DNA of 17,778 nt from an uncultured Prevotellaceae bacterium (GTDB taxonomy: Bacteria > Bacteroidota > Bacteroidia > Bacteroidales > Muribaculaceae): the NCBI GenBank assembly GCA_900556245.1, contig USOC01000003.1, positions 1 through 17,778 on the forward strand, written 5' to 3'. The position numbers and the translations under genes were made by a program. Shown piece after piece: positions 6,977 through 14,572 of the stretch; the first letter of the stretch is position 1, and every line of letters starts with the position of its first letter. The notes under the pieces were generated by a model. The model saw only the letters and a list, made by a program, of their open reading frames with translations, was not told the DNA's origin and made no database searches.

Positions 6977-9937
6977 TTAGAAACTGAGATTTGCTCCAAA
7001 TGTGAATGTACGCGGACGCGGATACACTTCACGGTCGATGCCGCAGTAGATTTCAGGATCGATGCCGCTGTAGCCTGTAATCGTCGCTACATTGGAAACG
7101 CTGAGCTTCAAACGCAACGAACTGGACGTGTTCCACAACTTGCGGAACGTATAGCCAAGCGTGATGTTGTCGATACGGAAGAAATTCCCTTTTTCCAGCC
7201 AGTAGTCGCTGTAAAGCTGCTGAGTCTGGAAACCGGCATCGCGAGTCGATGTCAAGATATTGGAGAAATTTCCTTGGTCGCTATAGACCGACTGAATGTA
7301 CTGGTCGGATTTCACATAGTTGTAGACATATCCTCCAAACGCACCGTGACCACTGATTGCCAAATCCCAATTCTTATATGTCAACTGCGTGTTAAATCCG
7401 AGATAGGACGACGGGAGCGCACTCTTTCCCGTAGAATAGCGAGTCTCTGTCGGGGATACAGATCCGTCAGGCTGCACATATTGTCCCTCTATCGGCTTTC
7501 CTGCCTCGTCATAGGCTTGTTTTGCCAGATAGAACGTATAGGGACGTTCGCCCACCTTGAATACCTGCACGGTCTTACCCGTTCCGGAGATTGCACCGGT
7601 CTCGACAAAGTTGTCACCCGAATCGATGACGTTCAACTTCGTGATTTCCGAATTGTTCCAAGTGTAGTTGAATCCGACAGTCCAGTTCCAGTCTCCGGTA
7701 TTGACAGGCACGAAATTGAGCGAAAGCTCGAATCCGTTGTTCTTCATTTCGCCGATATTCGTTGCGATAACCGATGAGAAATTGGCCCCGGAAGGCACAT
7801 TGATGGTGTTGAGCAAATCGTAAGTGTTGCGTTGATAATAGTCCACCGAACCGAAAATGCGGTTCTTCAAGAATCCGAAATCGACTCCGGCATTCCATGT
7901 CTCGGTTGTCTCCCACTTAATATCCTTGTCATATCCGTTCGGACGGATAGTTGTCACCCAACGGTCGCCAAACTGATAGTCGGATTCCGGATTCGAAAGT
8001 ATAAACGTCAGCATATAGGGATAGTCATTGAGAATGTCCTGCTGACCGGTCTTTCCATAGCTGAGACGCAGCTTCAAGTCGGAAAGCACATCCTGTTCTT
8101 TCATAAAGGCTTCTTCAATCACTCTCCATCCAAGAGCCACCGACGGGAAAAGTCCCCAGCGATTGCCTGAAGCGAAACGCGAAGAAGCATCCCCACGAAG
8201 CGTCGCCGTCACCATATAACGGTTGTCATACGAGTAATTCAGACGTCCGTAAAGCGAAAGCAGGAAATATTCCGACTTTCCGTGGTTCGGGCTGAAGAGC
8301 TCCTTTCCCTCGGGAGAAAGCGTGCTTGTCTCAAAACTTTTCCAGAAATGCTGCCATCCGTAGCCGGCCATCAAGCTGAAATCATGCTTTTGAGCGAACT
8401 GACGGGCATACGTCCCATAAAAGTCAAGCAAATAGTTGCGTTTTTTCTGTGTGCCGCTATAAACAAGGCCTGTTCCGTCTTTCATATTGGATGTATACAT
8501 CATTCCTGCCAACTCCGGCACAATCCGACGGTCCTTGCTTTCAAGCACGTCATATCCGAGGTTAAAGTTCACCTGAAGATCTTCCAATCCGTGTATTTTA
8601 TAGGCAAACAAAGCGTTACCGATTGAGCGGTAAATCTTGTTCGTATAATCCTGAAGATCGAGTTGGGCGACAGGATTGTCCGTCTGTATAGCCATCGGCG
8701 AATTGCCGTTCATCCAAATGAAATATCCAAGTCCAGGATCGGAGGCCGCTGTCGTGCTGCCTGTCATCACCGGACGAGTCGGATCGTAGCGCAAAGCGTT
8801 GTTGACAACCGAATTGTCGATTTTATCATTTTTCTCATAAGAAAGTTTCAGGTTGATGTCTGCCGTGAAATGATTGTCGAAAAGCTTTGGCGTAATGCCT
8901 CCGCTGAACGACGTGCGCTGATAGCCATTGGTCTTGATGACACCCTGCTGGTCCATATAGCCGAGCGAGACGCGCCAAGGCGACACTTTTGCGATGTTGC
9001 CCGAAACAGAAAGATTATGCTCGTGACCAAGTGCCGTACGATAAATCTCATCCTGCCAGTCGGTATCGCTTTGCCCATAGACAGCGTCTGCGGGAACGCC
9101 GGTCACTGTCGGCACAAATGCGCGGAACTCATCAGCTGTCAGCACTTCCAGCTTTTTAGCTACCGTACCCACCGAGAATGCGCCGGTATAGTTTACTTTC
9201 ACGCCGGCGTCAGCTCCTTTTTTCGTGGTGATGACAATCACGCCGTTTGATGCGCGCGAACCGTAGATTGCAGTTGCAGAAGCGTCTTTCAGCACGGTGA
9301 AAGTCTCGATATCATTCGGGTTGATAGCGCCAATCACGTTGCCGCCACCTTCAATTGTTGAATTGTCGACCGGCACTCCGTCAATGACAATCAACGGGTC
9401 GTTGGATGCCGACAGAGAAGCGCCACTCCGAATACGGATTGTAGAAGCCGAACCCGGCGCACCACTGCCCGACACGACATTGACACCCGGCATCTTGCCG
9501 ACAAGCGCGTCCTGTGCCGTCGTCTGAAGTCCCTTGTTGAAGTCATCCGGCTTCACTGCCATTACCGAACCGGTAGCGTCCGACTTCTTCACCGTTCCGT
9601 AGCCAATCACCACGACTTCTTCCAAAAGTTCGACATTTTCTTTCAAGACAATGCGCATCCCATCTGCCGCCTGCACCTCCAGCGGGATATAGCCGACATA
9701 AGATACCGTCAAAATTGCTCCCTCAGAAGCGGAGATGGTGAAATTACCATCCAAATCGGTCGATGCGCCGACCGTTGTGCCTTTCACGACGACGGAAGCC
9801 CCAATCAAAGGCTCATGCTTGTCGTCAACAACTACTCCGTGAATCAGTTTGTCCTGTGCGAAAACACACACACTGAATGTCAATGCAAGCAATACTGCGA
9901 GATACCGTTGCATAAAGTGTAGGTTTGATAAATGCAT
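6977..9937 (-). CDS. SusC/RagA-like TonB-dependent outer-membrane transporter
   Basis: A 986-residue TonB-dependent channel, the importing half of the SusCD pair. A signal peptide ends near residue 28 (VFAQ). Residues 32-100 form the CarboxypepD-regulatory-like domain (LIGASVVVKGT, DLDGNFTI, SYVGY). The conserved EEVVVIGYGT is at 106-115, followed by the plug domain, with SASNDPLIVIDGVPVDNS and the DIETFTVLKDASATAIYGSR stretch typical of the family. The remainder is beta-barrel, ending in TFTFGANLSF with a terminal Phe. No separate STN domain precedes the carboxypeptidase-like domain, so direct anti-sigma signalling is not expected; the neighbouring HTH regulator is the likely controller. The start could also be the ATG at 9913, which gives a tighter signal peptide (MQRYLAVLL). 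Confidence 0.96.
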   Translation of the reverse strand: MHLSNLHFMQRYLAVLLALTFSVCVFAQDKLIHGVVVDDKHEPLIGASVVVKGTTVGASTDLDGNFTISASEGAILTVSYVGYIPLEVQAADGMRIVLKENVELLEEVVVIGYGTVKKSDATGSVMAVKPDDFNKGLQTTAQDALVGKMPGVNVVSGSGAPGSASTIRIRSGASLSASNDPLIVIDGVPVDNSTIEGGGNVIGAINPNDIETFTVLKDASATAIYGSRASNGVIVITTKKGADAGVKVNYTGAFSVGTVAKKLEVLTADEFRAFVPTVTGVPADAVYGQSDTDWQDEIYRTALGHEHNLSVSGNIAKVSPWRVSLGYMDQQGVIKTNGYQRTSFSGGITPKLFDNHFTADINLKLSYEKNDKIDNSVVNNALRYDPTRPVMTGSTTAASDPGLGYFIWMNGNSPMAIQTDNPVAQLDLQDYTNKIYRSIGNALFAYKIHGLEDLQVNFNLGYDVLESKDRRIVPELAGMMYTSNMKDGTGLVYSGTQKKRNYLLDFYGTYARQFAQKHDFSLMAGYGWQHFWKSFETSTLSPEGKELFSPNHGKSEYFLLSLYGRLNYSYDNRYMVTATLRGDASSRFASGNRWGLFPSVALGWRVIEEAFMKEQDVLSDLKLRLSYGKTGQQDILNDYPYMLTFILSNPESDYQFGDRWVTTIRPNGYDKDIKWETTETWNAGVDFGFLKNRIFGSVDYYQRNTYDLLNTINVPSGANFSSVIATNIGEMKNNGFELSLNFVPVNTGDWNWTVGFNYTWNNSEITKLNVIDSGDNFVETGAISGTGKTVQVFKVGERPYTFYLAKQAYDEAGKPIEGQYVQPDGSVSPTETRYSTGKSALPSSYLGFNTQLTYKNWDLAISGHGAFGGYVYNYVKSDQYIQSVYSDQGNFSNILTSTRDAGFQTQQLYSDYWLEKGNFFRIDNITLGYTFRKLWNTSSSLRLKLSVSNVATITGYSGIDPEIYCGIDREVYPRPRTFTFGANLSF

Positions 9938-9965
9938 AATTTAGTTTTTTGGTGTGAATACGATA

Positions 9966-10024
9966 TTGTCGGAAAAACGCCGGCTGCCTTCTTCGCACCA
10001 GACCTACGGCGCTCTATCCGACAA
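9966..10024 (-). promoter_or_regulatory. Structured leader of the SusC operon (possible attenuator)
   Basis: On the minus strand an outer stem TTGTCGGA/TCCGACAA (8 bp, 9966-9973 with 10017-10024) encloses an inner stem CGCCG/CGGCG (9978-9982 with 10007-10011, extended by a G-U pair). The 3' side of the inner stem is followed at once by a run of five T. The structure lies in the predicted leader, about 30 bases before the start codon. The inner hairpin plus T run could end transcription, and the outer stem could control that. The pairing is seen; the regulatory role is inferred. Confidence 0.5.
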
Positions 10025-10061
10025 ACGAATTAATTAGAGATTTTAAGATATTTCCGGACCT

Positions 10062-10099
10062 GAGTCCTTTTTCCGCAAAATTAACCGTTGCAAGGACTC
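10062..10099. promoter_or_regulatory. Dyad operator candidate around the SusC promoter
   Basis: Perfect 8-base inverted repeats GAGTCCTT (10062-10069) and AAGGACTC (10092-10099), centres 30 bp apart or about three helical turns. They flank the -7 box at 10076-10083. A dimeric regulator could bind here, the obvious candidate being the HTH protein encoded just upstream. Confidence 0.45.
10076..10083 (-). promoter_or_regulatory. Bacteroidota -7 box (TAATTTTG) of the SusC operon
   Basis: TAATTTTG on the minus strand matches TAnnTTTG. It predicts a start near 10070 and a leader of about 130 bases. No TTTG is found 19-21 bases upstream, in contrast to the regulator promoter, which would fit a promoter that needs an activator. 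Confidence 0.6.
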
Positions 10100-10183
10100 G
10101 CTTTGGTGACAGTAATAGGAAAAGTAAGATTATAAATCAGCTAAACGATTGGCATACAACACTATAAAAACCTAAAAACATTA

Positions 10184-10221
10184 TAAAAAGTAAGCGGCAA
10201 GTAACTCTATACGACCTGCCG
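10184..10221 (-). terminator. Terminator of the regulator gene
   Basis: An 8-bp stem with one G-U pair (CGGCAGGT/ACTTGCCG on the minus strand, 10195-10202 with 10214-10221), then a short CTTA and a run of five T (10185-10189). It lies 40 bases after the regulator stop and separates the regulator from the SusC operon. Confidence 0.65.
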
Positions 10222-10259
10222 GCTCCTGATATTTTATCACAAATTGAAGACACAGACCG

Positions 10260-11900
10260 TCATTCCCCGGCAATGCGCCGCATTTGCTCAGAAAGACTCT
10301 GCCCTTTCACAAGCGCTTTGTTACGCATGCGTTGCCGATAGTTGTAGACCGTCTGGAGCGAGTAGTGCAAAAAGTCGGCTATGCGTGCATTTTCTTTGAT
10401 ACCGAGACGTATCAGTGCATAAATGCGCAATTCGGGAGTGAGCAGCTCTCCTTTCTTCGGACAGACACGCTCCTCCGGACGCAGCAGATTGTTGAAATCG
10501 TCGACAAAGTTTGGAAAGATAGACAAAAAAATGGTGTCAAATCGCATGATGAAACGCTTGAAATCGTCGTTATCCTCCTCTGTTTCGTCAAGCATTTTCA
10601 AAGCCTGCGCCGATTGGCGCGATGCTATTTTGCGGGCAAGCGACCGGCGGAACGATTCCTGACGCTTGATATTTTCAGAATAGGTGTTGAACAGCATCGC
10701 GATATATTCCACCTTGATGCGGTCAGACTCTTTCAGTTCTGCGTTCGACAGTCGCAAATCTGCGGCAAGGCGCGATAGTTCGGCATTTCGCTCTTCTTCC
10801 TTTCTCCGGGCTTCCGCAAGCGAACGGTTGCGGCGACGCACCATCCAGTAGGCCACAACAAGCACTACGAGCAATGCCACAAGCACAATGGAAAGCAGCA
10901 CCTGACGCTTACCGGCTGAATGCACCTGACGGTCGTAGGCAGAAGTGATAATCGGCAGATATGCAGTAATATCATATACCCGGTAGCGCGCATTTCCCTC
11001 ATTGATATCTTGAAGCGACTTCATGATATAATTGTACGCATGGTCTATGTCGCCTTGACGATAAAGAAGCACAGCAAGTCGCTGAAGCGATTTATAGACT
11101 CTTTTCGACTCTTTCAAATCACTGATTGAAGCTCTTTTCAGAAATTCGACGGCTCTTGCCGTGTCTTTTTCCGACAAATGGAGTTCGGCAATCTGATACT
11201 CAAGCGACGCCTGCCCTGTGCCGACACCCTCGGATTCCGCATAATGCTTCTGATAATAGTCCTCAAGCAGCCGGACAGCCTCTCGCCTCCGGCCTTTTTC
11301 AGCCAAAAGCCCGGCATAGTTCGACAAATTACCGATACTTCCCCGTTTTGTAATTCCCAACAATGTGTCCTTATAGTCCAGCATCTTTCGACGGTAATAG
11401 TCCCGCTCGCTCCGGTCGACACTTTCCTCCACCAACGAGAGTGTGGCGGTATGATAAAGATAATAAAAATAGGAGTCACTTCTGACCGAATCCGTCCGCG
11501 GTATCCGGTCGAGCACGTCAAGGGACTCTCCATGACGGCCGAACTTGTTAAGCGCATCCGCATAACGCATCTGCGCTTTGTGACGATAAGACTCAGGAAG
11601 CTGACTGGCAAGCGCCTCCATTTGTTTCGCCATTATCAATGCAGAATCGATGCGGTAGTTTCGGTAAAGGTCAAAGATTTTCCCCGCTGTCTGAAAACGC
11701 AGTTCTCCGTCGGCGGCCATCGCATACGCCCCCTTCAGGCTGTCGAGCCGTGCATGAAATCGGGCATCGTATGGAGAGGAATCGGCAATAATACCATCCA
11801 GCTCTTCCAAAAGCGCATCTTGCGTACAACTGCCCATCGCCAAAACAATCGGTGCTATCAGGAAAAGCGATATTACGTCCTTAAGGGTCAAGCGTCTCAT
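10260..11900 (-). CDS. Membrane-anchored TPR/HTH regulator (DUF6377 type)
   Basis: A 546-residue regulator of the type found beside SusCD loci in Bacteroidales. An N-terminal hydrophobic segment (8-24, ending GSC at 23-25) is an export signal or a weak lipobox. Residues 26-330 are helical TPR-like repeats expected in the periplasm, starting with LEELDGIIADSSPYDARF. A membrane helix at 334-353 is followed by basic residues and a charged coiled coil (356-395). The C-terminal part, 400-546, holds LTPELRIYALIRLGIKENARI and a helix-turn-helix at about 503-530 (IADFLHYSLQTVYNYRQRMRNKA). There is no kinase or receiver domain, so ligand sensing would act directly on the DNA-binding part. The ATG at 11900 is chosen because the promoter at 11928-11958 rules out the in-frame start at 11978. 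It probably controls the SusC operon 322 bases downstream. Confidence 0.85.
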   Translation of the reverse strand: MRRLTLKDVISLFLIAPIVLAMGSCTQDALLEELDGIIADSSPYDARFHARLDSLKGAYAMAADGELRFQTAGKIFDLYRNYRIDSALIMAKQMEALASQLPESYRHKAQMRYADALNKFGRHGESLDVLDRIPRTDSVRSDSYFYYLYHTATLSLVEESVDRSERDYYRRKMLDYKDTLLGITKRGSIGNLSNYAGLLAEKGRRREAVRLLEDYYQKHYAESEGVGTGQASLEYQIAELHLSEKDTARAVEFLKRASISDLKESKRVYKSLQRLAVLLYRQGDIDHAYNYIMKSLQDINEGNARYRVYDITAYLPIITSAYDRQVHSAGKRQVLLSIVLVALLVVLVVAYWMVRRRNRSLAEARRKEEERNAELSRLAADLRLSNAELKESDRIKVEYIAMLFNTYSENIKRQESFRRSLARKIASRQSAQALKMLDETEEDNDDFKRFIMRFDTIFLSIFPNFVDDFNNLLRPEERVCPKKGELLTPELRIYALIRLGIKENARIADFLHYSLQTVYNYRQRMRNKALVKGQSLSEQMRRIAGE

Positions 11901-11927
11901 TGTCGGTATTTTTTCGGTAATCCGTCC

Positions 11928-11958
11928 CAAAATTACGCTTTTTCCAACAATCTGCAAA
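11928..11958 (-). promoter_or_regulatory. Consensus Bacteroidota promoter of the regulator gene
   Basis: On the minus strand a -33 TTTG (11955-11958), a 19-base spacer and a -7 TAATTTTG (11928-11935) match the Bacteroidota consensus fully. The start would be near 11922, giving a leader of about 22 bases. Confidence 0.75.
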
Positions 11959-11978
11959 ACGCCAGGCCATCCTGCCAT

Positions 11979-12022
11979 AAAAACACCGGAGGCGGCAATA
12001 CCCTCCCGGGAATGCCGCCTCC
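11979..12022 (-). terminator. Terminator after alanine dehydrogenase
   Basis: A 10-bp GC-rich stem GGAGGCGGCA/TGCCGCCTCC (11988-11997 with 12013-12022) with CCC/GGG pairing inside the loop, followed on the minus strand by GGTG and a run of five T. It lies 17 bases after the ald stop. Confidence 0.85.
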
Positions 12023-12039
12023 GCTTCTTATCAAATAAA

Positions 12040-13148
12040 TCAGAGCACTTCCTCTACCGGAGTATATGGCAGGTTAAACGCCTCGGCAACGCCCTTATAG
12101 ACGACCTTACCATCAACGACATTCAAGCCTTCACACAAATCGGGATATTTCCGACATGCCGCTTTCCATCCCATATCAGCCAATTTCAAGGCATAGGGAA
12201 GTGTGGCATTGGTCAACGCAAAAGTCGACGTGCGCGCCACAGCTCCCGGAATGTTAGCCACTGCATAGTGAACAATACCATCTACCTCATATACAGGATT
12301 TTCGTGAGTAGTAGGCCGGGACGTTTCGAAACATCCGCCTTGGTCAATAGCCACATCGACAATGACCGTGCCTTTCTTCATCAGTTTCAGCATATCGCGA
12401 GTGACCAGTTTCGGAGCTTTCGCTCCCGGAATCAAAACCGAACCGACAATCAAGTCAGCATCGGCTATTTCCTGCCGAATATTAAACTCATTCGACATCA
12501 AAGTCTTGATATTTTTAGGCATCACGTCGTCGAGATAGGCCAACCGAGGCAAAGAAATGTCGGCAATCGTCACGTCTGCACCCGTCCCGGCAGCCGTCTT
12601 GGCCGCAGCCGTTCCGACCACACCTCCGCCAATCACAAACACCTTGGCTGGTTTCACCCCCGGGACACCAACAATACTCCTTTACCTCCGTGAGGACGCT
12701 CCAGGAAGTACATTCCTTCTTGCACTGCCATACGCCCTGCCACCTCCGACATCGGGACAAGCAGCGGCAATGAGTTGTCAGGCAGGCGGACTGTCTCATA
12801 AGCCAGACACACCGATCCGCTTTCAATCATGGCTCGCGTCAAAGCCTCGCTACTCGCAAAATGGAGATAAGTGAAAACCAATTGTCCCTTTCTCACCAAC
12901 TTATATTCAGGCTCAATCGGCTCTTTCACTTTGATTATCATTTCGGCTTCTGCATAGACATCCTCTATCGTCGGGCGGAGCTGGGCTCCGACCGCAACAA
13001 AATCATCATCGCTGAACCCACTACCAAAGCCTGCCGTCTGCTGCACAAGCACCGTGTGGCCACGTCTTACAAACTCATGAACTCCTGCCGGAGTCATTGC
13101 AATCCGGTTCTCGTTGTTCTTGATCTCTTTTGGAATGCCAATAATCAT
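12040..13148 (-). pseudogene. ald: Alanine dehydrogenase, split by a frameshift
   Basis: NAD-dependent L-alanine dehydrogenase (alanine + NAD+ + H2O to pyruvate + ammonia + NADH) in two frames. The first part starts at the ATG at 13148 (MIIGIPKEIKNNENRIAMTP) and keeps the catalytic Lys75 (KVKEP) and His96 (YLHFA), then ends at a TGA at 12654-12656 after HGGKGVLL. The second frame begins with GVPGV-KPAK, holds the NAD site VIGGGVVG and the VDVAIDQGGCFETSRPTTH active-site region, and ends at 12040. The break lies at about 12668-12674, where the usual GVLLGGVPGV should be read; the sequence fits a loss of four bases (GGTG repeat slippage), or one base if the homologue has a single Gly. Everything else is intact and total length is normal, so the change is either recent or a sequencing/assembly error. 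A GTG at 12657 overlapping the stop might restart translation, but the product would lack the catalytic domain. It lies 29 bases after the small membrane protein gene. Confidence 0.85.
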
Positions 13149-13177
13149 AGCCGTTTTTGTTTTTAAGTAAATAAAAT

Positions 13178-13465
13178 CTATAGAAATAAAGCCGCCGCAT
13201 AGGAAAGCCACAGGATAAACAACAGAATATAGGTGACTTCCTTACGAAACGGGTAGCATTTGTAGGCAAGGTAACCGCAAAGAACAGCGTAGATGGGAAA
13301 CACAACAGCCAAGAATGTTGTCTGTTCCGGCTTCCCGAAATCGAATCGCGACATATACCAGGACCACCCTATGACCGGAAGTACGCTTCCGACAATCAGC
13401 ACAAGCGCCCAAACCGGCATTTTAGACGGTCCTCCGGGGGCTTTGGCGGTGCGTTTGGTTTTCAT
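13178..13465 (-). CDS. Small three-helix membrane protein
   Basis: A 95-residue protein I do not recognise. A basic N-terminus (MKTKRTAKAPGGPSK) precedes three hydrophobic helices, roughly 17-36 (PVWALVLIVGSVLPVIGWSW), 47-68 (LAVVFPIYAVLCGYLAYKCY) and 74-95 (VTYILLFILWLSYAAALFL). The positive-inside rule puts the N-terminus in the cytoplasm. A longer in-frame reading to 13603 is rejected because the promoter at 13531-13561 would start transcription near 13525, inside it. Only 29 bases separate it from ald, so the two are probably one transcript. Confidence 0.65.
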   Translation of the reverse strand: MKTKRTAKAPGGPSKMPVWALVLIVGSVLPVIGWSWYMSRFDFGKPEQTTFLAVVFPIYAVLCGYLAYKCYPFRKEVTYILLFILWLSYAAALFL

Positions 13466-13530
13466 CGCTATTGAGTATTTTTCATTTTCCACAATGAGAC
13501 AAACTCTTTGTTGTCTCCAACGGGCTTTCA

Positions 13531-13561
13531 CAAAGTTATGCACATTCATTTCCAAAACAAA
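13531..13561 (-). promoter_or_regulatory. Consensus Bacteroidota promoter of the membrane protein-ald unit
   Basis: On the minus strand TTTG (13558-13561), a 19-base spacer and TAACTTTG (13531-13538) match the -33/-7 consensus. The predicted start near 13525 leaves a leader of about 60 bases and fixes the ATG at 13465 as the start of the first gene. Confidence 0.7.
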
Positions 13562-13625
13562 CTTTTGAACGATTTTTTTTACGCATAAAAAACTTTTTAA
13601 CACTGACCGTTTCGTAGAAATAGAC

Positions 13626-13633
13626 TACCTTTG
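13626..13633 (+). promoter_or_regulatory. Bacteroidota -7 box (TACCTTTG) of panB
   Basis: TACCTTTG fits TAnnTTTG and predicts a start near 13640, about 26 bases before the ATG. No clear -33 TTTG is seen. It diverges from the promoter at 13531-13561. Confidence 0.65.
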
Positions 13634-13665
13634 CCCCAAGTTACTAAATACAAAATAAAATCATC

Positions 13666-14484
13666 ATGTCAACTTACACAGAAGATAAAAGAAAAGTGAC
13701 TACCCGCAGACTGCTCGAGATGAAGCAACGCGGCGAAAAAATCTCTATGCTGACAGCCTACGACTTCTCAATGGCAAAGCTGATTGACGAAGCAGGCATG
13801 GACGTAATTCTCGTAGGCGATTCCGCTTCAAACGTCATGGCCGGAAACGTGACCACTCTCCCGATGACTCTCGACCAAATGATATACCACGGCAAATCGG
13901 TGATGCGTGCCGTCAACCGCGCGCTCGTTGTAGTCGATATGCCTTTCGGTTCCTATCAGGGCAACTCTAAAGAAGCGCTTGCTTCTGCCATCAGAATCAT
14001 GAAGGAGACCCATGCCGACTGCGTGAAGCTCGAAGGCGGCTCGGAAGTCAGAGAATCCATCGAACGCATACTCTGCGCCGGAATCCCGGTTATGGGGCAC
14101 CTCGGACTGACTCCACAGTCAATCAACAAATTCGGATCATACACCGTCCGCGCACGCGAGGAAGCTGAAGCTCAGAAACTCATCGAAGACGCAAAACTGC
14201 TCGAACAAATCGGATGTTTCGCCATCGTTCTCGAAAAAATTCCGGCCACACTGGCCACAAAAGTCGCGCAGGAACTCACTATTCCTATTATCGGAATCGG
14301 AGCCGGAGGCGGTGTCGACGGTCAGGTACTCGTCATGCACGACATGCTGGGCATCAACAAAGGATTCTCGCCACGTTTCCTCCGCAGATATGCCGATGTG
14401 GGAACCATCATTACCGATGCTGTGGCCAAATACATCGAAGACGTAAAGACGTCTGATTTCCCCAACGAGAAAGAGCAGTACTGA
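13666..14484 (+). CDS. panB: 3-methyl-2-oxobutanoate hydroxymethyltransferase
   Basis: First committed step of pantothenate (vitamin B5, CoA) synthesis: transfers a hydroxymethyl group from 5,10-methylenetetrahydrofolate to 2-oxoisovalerate, giving ketopantoate. The 272 residues are the normal length of this cytoplasmic TIM-barrel enzyme. The expected metal ligands are visible: Asp52 (VGDSASNV), Asp91 (DMPFGSYQ) and Glu123 (KLEGG), as is the catalytic Glu190 (VLEKIP). [16 protein letters not shown] (144-159) and [20 protein letters not shown] (210-229) are family signatures. It stands alone, with its own promoter, and ends at the strong hairpin at 14501-14559. No panC or panD is next to it. 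Confidence 0.97.
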   Translation: MSTYTEDKRKVTTRRLLEMKQRGEKISMLTAYDFSMAKLIDEAGMDVILVGDSASNVMAGNVTTLPMTLDQMIYHGKSVMRAVNRALVVVDMPFGSYQGNSKEALASAIRIMKETHADCVKLEGGSEVRESIERILCAGIPVMGHLGLTPQSINKFGSYTVRAREEAEAQKLIEDAKLLEQIGCFAIVLEKIPATLATKVAQELTIPIIGIGAGGGVDGQVLVMHDMLGINKGFSPRFLRRYADVGTIITDAVAKYIEDVKTSDFPNEKEQY

Positions 14485-14500
14485 TTACGCTTTCTCTCAA

Positions 14501-14559
14501 GAATGCGGAATGCGGCGGGATTGAACGACATTTGTCGTCTCCCGCCGCATTTCGCATTC
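14501..14559. terminator. Long hairpin terminator between panB and the PBP gene
   Basis: Twenty-base arms (14501-14520 with 14540-14559) pair except at one position; the 19-base loop itself holds a second perfect hairpin, ACGACA/TGTCGT (14525-14530 with 14533-14538). It lies between convergent genes (panB ends at 14484, the PBP gene at 14573) and likely stops transcription both ways. No T tract follows. Confidence 0.7.
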
Positions 14560-14572
14560 AGAAGTAACGCAC

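Noticed and set aside
7274..9250. Plus-strand open frames within the SusC gene
   Set aside because: Antisense to a complete SusC reading frame, without recognisable domains.
11901..11978. Longer N-terminus of the HTH regulator
   Set aside because: It covers the full -33/-7 promoter and would place 26 residues before the export signal.
13466..13603. Longer N-terminus of the small membrane protein
   Set aside because: The consensus promoter at 13531-13561 would start transcription inside this stretch, and it has no membrane or family features.
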